A stretch of 64,000 nucleotides of DNA, taken from assembly GCF_040712085.1 (NCBI RefSeq), contig NZ_JBFCVK010000002.1:372001-436000 (forward strand). The letters are read 5' to 3'. Positions within the stretch are counted from its first letter, which is position 1. Each line of letters starts with the position of its first letter. The DNA comes from Aquibaculum sediminis. GTDB lineage: Bacteria > Pseudomonadota > Alphaproteobacteria > Kiloniellales > DSM-21159. Of this stretch, positions 16,418-23,968 are shown in pieces. The position numbers and the translations under genes are program-made. The notes beneath the pieces are model-generated. The model had not been told where the DNA came from. It did no database searches and saw nothing but the letters and a program-made list of their open reading frames with translations.

Positions 16418-17359
16418 ATGCCGTCAAGAGTAACACTCGACCGTCGCCGGCTTCTCGCCCTGGTGTCAGCCGGAGTGGGCACCGGGCTTCTCGCCGGTTC
16501 CCTGCCCTTGCGGAGCGCCACTGCCGAGGAGCGGGCGCGCAAGGTGGTGGGGCAAATGCAGAGCTACCGCGCGCGCGCCGAGGACACGGTGGTGGACATC
16601 GCGCGACGCAATCACCTGGGCTTCGTCGAGGTGAAGGCCGCGAACCCCGGCGTGGACGTCTGGCTGCCGGGCGAGGGCACGGAAATCCTGCTGCCGACCC
16701 AGCGGCTGCTGCCCGACGCGCCGCAGCGCGGTGTGGTGATCAATCTCTGTGAAATGTGTCTCTACTACTATCCGTCGGACGGCGGTGAACCGATGACCTT
16801 CGCCATCGGCATCGGGCGCGAAGGGCGCGGCACGCCCATGGGTTCCACCAGCATCGTGCGCAAAGCGGAGCACCCCACCTGGTATCCGCCGGAATCGATT
16901 CGGGCGGAAAAGCCGGAGCTGCCGAGCGTGTTCCCGCCGGGACCGGACAATCCCCTGGGTACCCGTGCGCTCTATCTCGGCTGGCCCGCCTATCTCATCC
17001 ACGGCACGGCCCTGCCCGAGGGCGTGGGCAGGCGGGTGAGCGCGGGCTGCATCCGCATGTACAATGAAGAGGTCGAACGGCTCTATCCGCTCTGCGGCGT
17101 GGGGACGCCGGTTTCCGTGGTGGATCAGGAGGTCAAGCTCGCCTGGCTCGATGATGGCGAACTCTACCTGGAGGTCAGCCCGTCCCAAGAGCAGGCCGAT
17201 CGCATCGAGGTCTCCGGCTATTTCGAGCCCGAGATGCCGGCGGACCTGATCGATCGGGTGCTGGAAATGGTGGGATCCCAGTCCGGGCGCCTGAACTGGG
17301 CCGCTATCGAGCGGGCCGGTCTCGAACGGCGCGGCTACCCGATCCGCATTACGACTTGA
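16418..17359 (+). CDS. L,D-transpeptidase (YkuD domain) with LysM-like domain and Tat-like signal
   Basis: About 313 aa. The N-terminus MPSRVTLDRRRLLALVSAGV carries a twin-arginine motif followed by a hydrophobic segment and cleavage near SATAEE. Residues ~50-100 resemble a LysM repeat (EDTVVDIARRNHLGF, NPGVDVWLPG). The YkuD catalytic domain follows: IGIGREGRGTPMG, IHGTALPEGVG and SAGCIRMYN with the nucleophilic Cys. It would make 3-3 peptidoglycan cross-links or anchor lipoproteins to the wall. ATG 16418 is preferred because GGAGAG (16403-16408) lies 9 bp upstream; ATG 16409 is in frame but too close to that site. It sits beside an Lpp-like lipoprotein, a sensible partner. Confidence 0.88.
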   Translation: MPSRVTLDRRRLLALVSAGVGTGLLAGSLPLRSATAEERARKVVGQMQSYRARAEDTVVDIARRNHLGFVEVKAANPGVDVWLPGEGTEILLPTQRLLPDAPQRGVVINLCEMCLYYYPSDGGEPMTFAIGIGREGRGTPMGSTSIVRKAEHPTWYPPESIRAEKPELPSVFPPGPDNPLGTRALYLGWPAYLIHGTALPEGVGRRVSAGCIRMYNEEVERLYPLCGVGTPVSVVDQEVKLAWLDDGELYLEVSPSQEQADRIEVSGYFEPEMPADLIDRVLEMVGSQSGRLNWAAIERAGLERRGYPIRITT

Positions 17360-17371
17360 GGCGAGACTCAA

Positions 17372-17403
17372 AGACCCGGCACGGTTTCCGCCGTGCCGGG
17401 TCT
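17372..17403 (+). terminator. Terminator hairpin after the L,D-transpeptidase gene
   Basis: Perfect 13-bp stem, arms 17372-17384 and 17391-17403, 6-nt loop, 12 bp after the stop codon. It lacks a clear T-run. It lies between two convergent genes, so it may act on transcripts from either side. Confidence 0.65.
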
Positions 17404-17415
17404 CTAGACACTTAG

Positions 17416-17449
17416 GGCCTGGCGGAGCATCGGGGCGCTCCGCCAGGCC
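17416..17449 (-). terminator. Terminator hairpin after the lipoprotein gene
   Basis: Perfect 13-bp stem, arms 17416-17428 and 17437-17449, 8-nt loop, lying 13 bp beyond the stop of the minus-strand lipoprotein gene. The two hairpins back to back separate the convergent L,D-transpeptidase and lipoprotein genes. Confidence 0.65.
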
Positions 17450-17462
17450 GCTGTGAGCTCTA

Positions 17463-17717
17463 TTACTTGCGCATGGACTGCCCGTAGGAGCGCTCGGCCC
17501 GGGAGGCCGCGCTTTCGGCGCGCTGTGCCGAGGCTTCAGCGGAGCGGGCGGCCTGCTCCGCGCTGCGCGAAGCAGATTCGGCGCGCTCAGCGGAGGAGCG
17601 GACCTGCTCGAGCATGGCGCGGTCTTCGTCATTGAGTGAGGACTGGCACGCTGCAAGGCCCAGCGCAGACGCAGTCACTAGACCAAGGATACCCATACGA
17701 CGTGCAACTTTGTTCAT
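17463..17717 (-). CDS. Small alanine-zipper lipoprotein (Lpp-like)
   Basis: An 84-aa protein with a lipoprotein signal MNKVARRMGILGLVTASALG and lipobox LAAC (Cys24). The mature 61 residues are a low-complexity helix with Ala/Ser at heptad positions: SSAERAES, SRSAEQAARSAEAS, AQRAESAASRAERS, ending MRK. This matches the alanine-zipper lipoprotein family, short relatives of Lpp that form trimers at the outer membrane. The C-terminal Arg-Lys could be a wall attachment site, as Lys is in Lpp, and an L,D-transpeptidase gene is convergent next door; attachment is inference. Start ATG 17717 has AAGGGGG upstream. Confidence 0.8.
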   Translation of the reverse strand: MNKVARRMGILGLVTASALGLAACQSSLNDEDRAMLEQVRSSAERAESASRSAEQAARSAEASAQRAESAASRAERSYGQSMRK

Positions 17718-18052
17718 GACGACCCCCTTTTAGGGTTGGTTGATCTGTTGCTCGCCGGCGATTTAGCGGTACGTCTTTTGGCGCGAACGCTCTCCATACC
17801 CCAAACGAAGTGCCGACGATCAGTTCAATCTGCGGCTTCTTCTGGCAGAATTGCAAGGGGCGTCTTGCAATCGCCTCAAGAATATCACCGCGATCAACTC
17901 TCGGCTGGCCCTGCCGCTACCCCTGCCAGTCCTGCAGCGCGGCAGGGAAAAGTGCAGGTGGAAGCCGTTGCGCGACGGCCGCCAATGGTGGTCACAGGGC
18001 ACCCTGCTTCCGGCCACCCCATCGAACCGGAGCGGCCAGGACCCGTCGACCC
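17718..18052. other. Intergenic stretch without recognised gene
   Basis: 335 bp between the lipoprotein start and the end of the second asd-like gene, both on the minus strand. It must hold the lipoprotein promoter. I see no domain-bearing frame, tRNA or strong hairpin in it. Confidence 0.4.
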
Positions 18053-19093
18053 TCAGACAGAGAGTGCCAGTGCACCTTCTCTGGCCAGCGCCTCGGCGAT
18101 CTGCACGGCGTTCAGGGCCGCGCCCTTGCGCAGCTGATCGCCCACCAGGAAGAAGTCGAGGCCCAGTGCCCCGAAGACGAGGCTCTGGCGCACGCGGCCG
18201 ATCTCCACGGGGTCCTTGCCGCTGGCGGTCAGCGGCATGGGGTAGCGCAGGCTCTCCGGTTCATCCACCAGCACCAGCCCCGGTGTATCGGCAAAGAGGC
18301 GACGCCCTTCCTCGGGGGTGCAGGGGCGCTCCAGCTCCACCGTCACGGCCTCGCCATGGGCGCGCAGGGTCGGCACCCGTACCGCGGTGCAGCTCAGCGG
18401 CAGGTCGGGCAGGTCCAGGATCTTGCGGCTTTCCCAGACCACCTTCATTTCCTCGCGGGTGTAGCCGTTGTCCTGAAAGGCATCGATCTGGGGGATGATG
18501 TTGAAGGCCAGCGGGTGGGCGAAAGCCTCCGCCGGCACCGGCTCACCGGCGAGGTCCCGGGCGACGCCGACGCGCAGTTCCTCCATGCCGGCGGCCCCGG
18601 CCCCACTGGCAGCCTGATAGGTCGAGACGATGACCCGCTTCAGCCCGCAGGCGGCGTGGAGTGCCGCCAGCGCCGGCACAAGGATTGCCGTGGTGCAGTT
18701 GGGATTGGCGATGAGGCGGGCCTTGCCGATGGCCTTCGCATTGACCTCGGGCACCACCAGGGGCACGGCCGGGTCGTAGCGGAAGGCTGAAGAGTTGTCG
18801 ATCACCAGGGCACCGGCCTCGACCAGCGCCGGGCCCTCCGTCTTGGCGAACTCGCCGGAAACCGCCATGAAGATCAGGGTGCCGGGGCGGATCGCCTCCC
18901 GGCTGTACGGCTCGACCGTGACCTCCCGCTCGCCGACCGTCAGGGTCCGCCGTCCGCCGCCGGCGGAGGCAAAGCAGGTCAGGGACCGCAGATCGGGGGC
19001 ACGTTCCGCCAGGACGGCGATCAGCTCGCGCCCCACGGCGCCCGTGGCGCCAAGGATGGCAACATCGATTCCGGCAAGCGGGGAAACGGACAT
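18053..19093 (-). CDS. Second aspartate-semialdehyde dehydrogenase-like protein
   Basis: A 346-aa paralogue of the enzyme at 15116-16129. It keeps the Rossmann motif ILGATGAVGRELI, IDNSSAFRYDPAVPLVVPEV, the catalytic Cys133 in NPNCTTAILV, STYQAASGAGAAGMEEL and the His in LRAHGEAV, and so looks enzymatically intact. It differs widely in sequence and has a distinct C-terminal half (RYPMPLTASGKDPVEIGRVR), resembling the other bacterial ASADH subfamily. It may be a second ASADH with a different cofactor or setting, or act on a related acyl-phosphate. ATG 19093 has GAAGGAAA upstream. A hairpin repeat lies 79 bp upstream of the start. Confidence 0.85.
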   Translation of the reverse strand: MSVSPLAGIDVAILGATGAVGRELIAVLAERAPDLRSLTCFASAGGGRRTLTVGEREVTVEPYSREAIRPGTLIFMAVSGEFAKTEGPALVEAGALVIDNSSAFRYDPAVPLVVPEVNAKAIGKARLIANPNCTTAILVPALAALHAACGLKRVIVSTYQAASGAGAAGMEELRVGVARDLAGEPVPAEAFAHPLAFNIIPQIDAFQDNGYTREEMKVVWESRKILDLPDLPLSCTAVRVPTLRAHGEAVTVELERPCTPEEGRRLFADTPGLVLVDEPESLRYPMPLTASGKDPVEIGRVRQSLVFGALGLDFFLVGDQLRKGAALNAVQIAEALAREGALALSV

Positions 19094-19171
19094 GATACGA
19101 ACTTTCCTTCGGTCTGCACTCTGGCTGCGGACAGCATCTCAGCGCCGCGCGATCTGCACTATCTCTTTGGT

Positions 19172-19235
19172 GTAGACCGGATTCACGCTTTGAATCTGAA
19201 CCCTTGTGGTTCGGATTCGACGCGATCCGGTCTAC
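19172..19235. repeat. 60-bp dispersed hairpin element, copy 1
   Basis: The outer arms GTAGACCGGAT (19172-19182) and ATCCGGTCTAC (19225-19235) are perfectly complementary. An inner 10-bp stem pairs 19192-19201 with 19209-19218 with one G-U pair, closed by a 7-nt loop. The core 19174-19233 is the same length as and about 46 of 60 positions identical to 39833-39892. A further small palindrome (CCGGTC-TCG-GACCGG, 19246-19260) follows. It sits between folB and the second asd-like gene, upstream of the latter's start. Confidence 0.8.
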
Positions 19236-19312
19236 GCCCTTGTGTCCGGTCTCGGACCGGGGCTTGCAAGAGCGAAGGGCGGATGCCTGCTATGCCTAAC
19301 GCGCGAGTTTGT

Positions 19313-19699
19313 TTATCGCCTGCGATAGAACTCCACCCCTGCTGCAGCGGCATTCCAGTAGATGTCCGGTTTGCGCAGGGCCACGCGGCAGGCCTCGATG
19401 CGCGGGTCGGTCAGGCAGGCGTCGGCCAACTCCTGCGCCAGAGTTTCCAGCAGGTCGGTGTGCGGGCGTTCCTGCCAGTCCTGCAGCAGGCGGTAGAGGC
19501 GGTCGTAATCGATCACACTGTCGAGCGTTTCGCCCTCGTGGCGCTCCTGGCGCAGGAAGCACTCCACCGTGGCCAGGACCTTCATGCGCTTGTCGGGGTG
19601 GCGCTCCCACTCCGTGGCGCCGATCTTGAGGTTGAGCGCCACCTCCTCCAGGAAGACGCGGGTGTAGCCGGCGCTGCCGTCGAACCAGGGGGCGGTCAT
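19313..19699 (-). CDS. folB: Dihydroneopterin aldolase family protein (FolB)
   Basis: A 128-aa member of the FolB/FolX fold, with VFLEEVALNLKIGATEWER at the start, the VIDYDRLYRLL segment, the catalytic-type Glu/Leu helix LLETLAQELADACL, and the closing ALRKPDIYWNAAAAGVE. FolB cleaves dihydroneopterin to 6-hydroxymethyl-dihydropterin in folate synthesis; FolX epimerises the triphosphate. The two cannot be separated by eye. It lies 9 bp after a FolM-like SDR gene in a three-gene minus-strand operon, which favours a pterin role for both. Confidence 0.82.
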   Translation of the reverse strand: MTAPWFDGSAGYTRVFLEEVALNLKIGATEWERHPDKRMKVLATVECFLRQERHEGETLDSVIDYDRLYRLLQDWQERPHTDLLETLAQELADACLTDPRIEACRVALRKPDIYWNAAAAGVEFYRRR

Positions 19700-19708
19700 A
19701 GGGGCTCC

Positions 19709-20449
19709 TTAACTGTCCAGCGGTTGGCTGAGGAAGCGCTCACCGCCATCCACGTAGAGAATCTGGCCGGTCACCGGGTCTGATGCCAGCAGATAGCGCA
19801 GCGCGCGCTGGATGTCCGCGATCTGCGCGCCGTAGCCCAGCGGTGCGGCGGCCTGGGCGGCGGCGAACTCCGCGTCGTTCTGGCCGTTGCTGGGCAGCGT
19901 CAGCCCCGGGGCAATGGCATTGACCCGCACCTGCGGCGCCAGTTCCACGGCCAGCATTCGGGTCAGGGTCGCTAGCGCGCACTTGCTGAGCGTATAGGAC
20001 AGGAAGTCTCCGGCGCGTGGCGCGGCCACGCGGGTGTCCAGCATGTTGACGATGCTGCCGCTCTGCCCGGCGGGCAACCGCTTGAGGAAACCCTGGCACA
20101 ACAGGGTGGGCGCACGCAGGTTGATTGCGAAATTCCGCTCCCAGGTTTCCGGCGCGAAATCGCGCAGCCGATCCTCCTCGTAGATCGAGGCGTTGTTGAC
20201 CAGGACGTCCAGGGATCCCAGCAGCGCGGCGGCGCGCGCCGGCAGCTCTTCTGCCGCTGCGGGGTCCGAGAGGTCGGCCTGCAGCGTCACCGCCTCCCCA
20301 CCGGCCGCCCGGATGCGCTCGGCCAGGGCCTCGCAGGCCTCCCGCGAACTATTGTAGTGCAGGCAGAGGCTGTGGCCGTCGGCTGCTAGCGCCTCGGCCA
20401 TGGCCAGGCCCAGCCGTTGTCCCGCGCCGGTGATCAGAACGCAGCTCAC
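19709..20449 (-). CDS. SDR family oxidoreductase, FolM/pteridine reductase-like
   Basis: A 246-aa short-chain dehydrogenase. The glycine motif reads TGAGQRLG, with the Arg that marks pteridine-reductase/FolM-type enzymes; NNASIYEED, NMLDTRVA in place of the usual Ser, and the catalytic YTLSKCA follow, then RVNAIAPGLTLPS. I chose GTG 20449 because it overlaps the upstream glycosyltransferase stop (GTGA) and starts just before the Rossmann strand; a longer frame upstream is only overlap. Adjacent to folB, it may reduce dihydrofolate or dihydromonapterin. A generic SDR remains possible. Confidence 0.8.
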   Translation of the reverse strand: MSCVLITGAGQRLGLAMAEALAADGHSLCLHYNSSREACEALAERIRAAGGEAVTLQADLSDPAAAEELPARAAALLGSLDVLVNNASIYEEDRLRDFAPETWERNFAINLRAPTLLCQGFLKRLPAGQSGSIVNMLDTRVAAPRAGDFLSYTLSKCALATLTRMLAVELAPQVRVNAIAPGLTLPSNGQNDAEFAAAQAAAPLGYGAQIADIQRALRYLLASDPVTGQILYVDGGERFLSQPLDS

Positions 20450-21327
20450 GAATTGCCCTCCCGGAACAGCCAGGCGGCACGCCCGTTTTCGGTCCGGTCC
20501 AGGAAGTCCTCCAGGCTCGTGCAGCGCCCCTCGGCCAGCCAACGGGCGAAGACGGCGTTGCTCTGGCGGTTGCGGGTGAACTCGGCTTGCGCGGCGGCGC
20601 GGATGTCGTCCGCCAGGGGGAAGGCCGGATCCGCCAGCAGGTCGAGAATGGCGCCATAGCCCGCATCCGCCAGGCCTGCGGTGCCGGCGTCATGGGTCAT
20701 GGAGCCGGGCGTCTTGTAGTAGTGGTAGAGCGGCTCGGGGTGGCAGAGCAGGGCGCCGCCGGCCCGGCGCGTCCGGTCGAGCAGCCCGAGGCTGAAGAGC
20801 ACATCGGAGCAGAAGGGCACGGCCGGCCAGCCGGCTCCGGCCAGTTCGCGCCGGAAAACGGGGAAAAAGGGCGAGCGCGGCGAGAGGATATCCTCTGCCG
20901 TCATCGCGAAGGGCGCGCGGGCCTCGGGAAAGGGACGCTTGTAGGCGCGGCCGCTTTCGTCGTGGGTCAGGGTGTTGCAGACGGCGGCCCCCGATTGCTC
21001 CGCCAGGGGCAGCAGCTTGGCCAGCCGCTCCGGCGCCCAGGCATCATCGGCATCCAGCGTGGCGATGTAGGGAGCATCTCCCACCGCCCGCAGCGCCGCG
21101 TTGCGCGCGCCGTGATCGCAGCTGCCGTTCCGGCCCGTGGAGACCTGTTGCAGGCGCGGATCGCTGAGCCCCTGTGCGGCCAGGAGGTCCAGATAGTCAC
21201 AGCCGTCGTCGCTGGCGATGATCGCCGTCCAGTCCTCGCGGCTTTGCGCCAGGAGACTGGCCACCGCCCGCGGCAGAGTGGCCGCGGCGCGATAGGCCGG
21301 CAAGAGGATGGCGACGCTGGCGGTCAC
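20446..21327 (-). CDS. Glycosyltransferase family 2
   Basis: A 293-aa GT-A fold enzyme. N-terminal MTASVAILLPAYRAAATLPR and the nucleotide-binding region ending in DADDAW (DXD motif, ~residues 95-100) define family 2; the C-terminal part includes HPEPLYHYYKTPGSMTHD, typical of single-domain surface sugar transferases. There are no membrane helices. It is the first gene of an operon with the FolM-like SDR and folB, an unexpected companion for pterin genes. Donor and acceptor unknown. Confidence 0.87.
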   Translation of the reverse strand: MTASVAILLPAYRAAATLPRAVASLLAQSREDWTAIIASDDGCDYLDLLAAQGLSDPRLQQVSTGRNGSCDHGARNAALRAVGDAPYIATLDADDAWAPERLAKLLPLAEQSGAAVCNTLTHDESGRAYKRPFPEARAPFAMTAEDILSPRSPFFPVFRRELAGAGWPAVPFCSDVLFSLGLLDRTRRAGGALLCHPEPLYHYYKTPGSMTHDAGTAGLADAGYGAILDLLADPAFPLADDIRAAAQAEFTRNRQSNAVFARWLAEGRCTSLEDFLDRTENGRAAWLFREGNS

Positions 21328-21714
21328 GGGACTCCCTTTCCCCGATTCCCGAATGGGCTGGAGACCTTATAACTTGCAGAAGGGGAGGGGGCCAGAACAG
21401 CCGGGCCAGAAGCCGGTGAGCTGCGGGTCCCGTGACGACGCAAGATCGTCCGCACCTTTGCCCGCCAGCCCCGAAGAGCCAGCGGTCGCCGCCACGGGAT
21501 CACCGTCCTTACGCCAGAATGGCCAGCAAGGGCCAGAGGCATGGCCGTGACCACTTTGTGGCGAGGCGCTGGCGCCACCTCCCGTAACAGCGTCTCGGCC
21601 CTCACCGGGCAGCAGCCATAAGTGCAAAAAATTGCGCATGATCACGCTTGCCATGCCGGGGCCCCGGTGGCATGTTCCGCCCGCTTGCCCGGGGCGCTCA
21701 CGCGCCCCCTTCGT
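21328..21714. other. Intergenic region between glycosyltransferase and tRNA-Thr
   Basis: 387 bp with no gene I can support. On the minus strand TATAAG (complement of 21366-21371) is a possible -10 for the glycosyltransferase operon. A GC-rich hairpin (arms 21691-21697 and 21702-21708, loop TCAC) lies just before the tRNA, and CATGCCGGGG with a nearly matching inverse occurs at about 21652-21674. Confidence 0.35.
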
Positions 21715-21789
21715 GCCGCCGTAGCTCAGGGGTAGAGCACACCCTTGGTAAGGGTGGGGTCGCGTGTTCAATTCACGCCGGCGGCACCA
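21715..21789 (+). tRNA. tRNA-Thr (anticodon GGT)
   Basis: The acceptor stem GCCGCCG (21715-21721) pairs with CGGCGGC (21779-21785); discriminator A and an encoded CCA follow (21786-21789). The D arm contains GCTCAGGGGTAGAGC, the anticodon stem CACCC/GGGTG holds the loop TTGGTAA with anticodon GGT, and the T arm is GCGTG-TTCAATT-CACGC. All four arms fold cleanly. DNA composition changes immediately after its 3' end. Confidence 0.96.
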
Positions 21790-22418
21790 TTAGCTCTCTA
21801 GAATAATTGAGTTTTTTTGAGGCGGTCCGCCCCTTGGCCGTAGAACCGATTTGTCTGGGCAGCACCGACATATATTTTTGCTATTGTGGCTTTGCGCTTG
21901 CTTTGGAGTGTTCTCTCTGTCTGCTGGGGCCGGACGCCTGCAATGATCTAGGCGGCACACTCCCGACAAACACGGCGGCGAACAGCAGATATTTCACCAT
22001 GCGTAACGCCAGCGCTGTACAGTATTCAATTGGGCCCCGCAACGGGAACCATGGGCACGACACCATGATCAGCGACAACTAGAAAGAGTAAGAGAAGTTA
22101 TCTCCATGCTAGGTTTGATCTTCCCAACGGAAGCGATCAACCGAAGCCGCTAGATGGCCTCCTTTACCTGCATCCCATCCCAGCCCCGGGTCTTCGGTGC
22201 AGAGTTATCTTCCCTTCTCCCAGCGGAACGGCAGTGTGGCACAGTTCGTGCTAACCGTGTTGTGCAGAACGCGCAGCCAGTCGGGCGAACACAAAATGCT
22301 TGACGCTAACATTGGGCCCTCCTCATACTCACCGGTACATCGCGCCAGTACCTAGCAGCGCGCGCAAGAATAATACCGTGATCAAGCGCTCGGTTCACTA
22401 TAGGTGGGAGGATAGATT
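21790..22418. other. Gene-free stretch at the left edge of the AT-rich island, with a promoter candidate
   Basis: 629 bp after the tRNA. Frames here give no recognisable protein. TTGACG (22300-22305) and CATACT (22324-22329), 18 bp apart, are a possible promoter for the TRAP operon, and AAGCGCT (22384-22390) resembles half of the AAGCGCTT core of many LacI-family operators, 28 bp before the first gene. No copy of the tRNA 3' end (an att repeat) was found at the other island edge. Confidence 0.35.
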
Positions 22419-23408
22419 ATGATAAAATCCAAGAAAATATACGCATTGGGCGCAGCATCGATAGCTGCGTTTTTGGTTGCAGGTGCGTCTTCTGTTTCCG
22501 CTCAGTCAACAACCCTGGTGGCGACGACCATCTCTCCGCCGGACAACCTGTGGTCACTTGCTGGTGAGCGCTTTGCGGAAAATGTCGCAGAACGAACAAA
22601 TGGCGAAGTCGAGATCCGCTGGTCGTATTCAGGCGATCTTGGCGGAGCGCGGGAGACAATCGAACAGCTTCAGTTTGGTACCGTAGATATTGTTGTTCAG
22701 CAGATTGACCAGCTGAGCCGCTACGATGATATTGCGAGCCTCGGCGCGTACCCCTATCTCATTCGCGATATCGACCATTTCCGCGCTATTTTCGACGAAA
22801 CCGATGTGGGCGATGAATTCTTCGACGAGGTGGAAGAGCGCACAGGCTATCGGCTGATTGGTGCTGGCTTCCGTGGACCACGCCAGACCGCTTCGGCACG
22901 CGCCTTCACCAATCCTGAAGAGCTTGAGGGACTGAGCATCCGCGTTCCTGAGATGGACATTTATGTCGATACCTGGGAAGCCCTGGGCGCCAGTCCCACG
23001 CCGATGCCGAGCCTTGAAGTGTATACTGCTTTGCAGCAGGGCATCATTGAGGCCGCAGAGAACCCCTTGGAAGCACACGTCCGCTCTCGCTACTACGAGG
23101 CCGTGCCATACATCGTAGAGACAGCCCACGTAAATCCCTTCTATTCCTGGATATTCTGGGGTGAGCGTTTTGATTCACTGCCCGAGGACGTGCAGCAGAT
23201 CCTTCGCGAAGAAGGTGAAGAAGCCATGCAGTGGGGTACCGAACAGACGCTGGAGATGATTGACGGATATCGCGAGCAGCTGGAAGGCGAGGGGGCGGAG
23301 TTCATTCAGCCGGATCTCGCCAGCCTGCGCGAGAAGCTTGAACCGCTCACCGAGAAGTACGCGGAGTACGCAGACTGGATTGAGCGCTTCCAATCCGCTG
23401 GTAACTAA
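22419..23408 (+). CDS. dctP: TRAP transporter solute-binding protein (DctP family)
   Basis: A 329-aa periplasmic protein with signal MIKSKKIYALGAASIAAFLV and cleavage after VSAQ. It carries DctP family blocks: WSLAGERFAENVAERTNGEV, QLQFGTVDIVVQQIDQLS, FRGPRQTASARAFTNPEEL, GLSIRVPEMDIYVDTWEALG with the substrate-carboxylate Arg, and GIIEAAENPLEAH. ATG 22419 follows GGGAGGA. It is first in an eight-gene operon (22419-29099). DctP ligands are carboxylic acids or sugar acids; which one here is unknown. Confidence 0.93.
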   Translation: MIKSKKIYALGAASIAAFLVAGASSVSAQSTTLVATTISPPDNLWSLAGERFAENVAERTNGEVEIRWSYSGDLGGARETIEQLQFGTVDIVVQQIDQLSRYDDIASLGAYPYLIRDIDHFRAIFDETDVGDEFFDEVEERTGYRLIGAGFRGPRQTASARAFTNPEELEGLSIRVPEMDIYVDTWEALGASPTPMPSLEVYTALQQGIIEAAENPLEAHVRSRYYEAVPYIVETAHVNPFYSWIFWGERFDSLPEDVQQILREEGEEAMQWGTEQTLEMIDGYREQLEGEGAEFIQPDLASLREKLEPLTEKYAEYADWIERFQSAGN

Positions 23409-23441
23409 ACCCCTCGTCTTGCTTATAGAAAGGCGTCTGTG

Positions 23442-23909
23442 ATGCGACTTGCACGTAGAGTATGCGCTCGCGTTGAGCACTTTGCGGACGCCTTTCTGGT
23501 AAGCGCTCTTGTGGTGCTGCTCCTCGCAATATCCTGGCAGGTATTCACGCGTTACGTACTTGGGAGTCCCACGCGCTGGGCACCCGAGCTGGCGCGCTAT
23601 CTGGTGGCTTGGATCACGATGGTTGGCGCAGCAGTGGCCATCAGAACTGAAGGACATGTGGCGGTCACAATATTCGTTGACATGCTACCTGCAAAATGGC
23701 GCAAGATTGCGGATACCATTAGATACAGTATAGCAGTCATCGCTGCTGGATTTCTCGGGTGGTATGGCTATGAGCTTGCAGTTGTCGGCGGAGGGCAGAG
23801 AGCGCCGGGACTTGGTATGTCTATGACATTACCTTATTTAGCTGTTCCTGTAGGCTGTATCGCGATTCTATTTTTCTTTATGGCGAGATATGTGCCAAAA
23901 GATGATTAG
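23442..23909 (+). CDS. dctQ: TRAP transporter small permease (DctQ family)
   Basis: A 155-aa membrane protein with four hydrophobic segments and the DctQ blocks LLLAISWQVFTRYVLGSPTR, WAPELARYLVAWITMVGAAV and RTEGHVAVTIF. ATG 23442 is chosen over GTG 23439 because GAAAGG lies 8 bp before it. It sits between dctP and dctM. Confidence 0.92.
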   Translation: MRLARRVCARVEHFADAFLVSALVVLLLAISWQVFTRYVLGSPTRWAPELARYLVAWITMVGAAVAIRTEGHVAVTIFVDMLPAKWRKIADTIRYSIAVIAAGFLGWYGYELAVVGGGQRAPGLGMSMTLPYLAVPVGCIAILFFFMARYVPKDD

Positions 23910-23968
23910 CACCGTCGTCATACTCGCGACCTCACGGAAAATGTGTATTTAAGGCAGGGCAGATAGAT

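Noticed and set aside
21807..22082. 91-codon frame after tRNA-Thr
   Set aside because: No ribosome site, no recognisable domain, and composition unlike a coding region.
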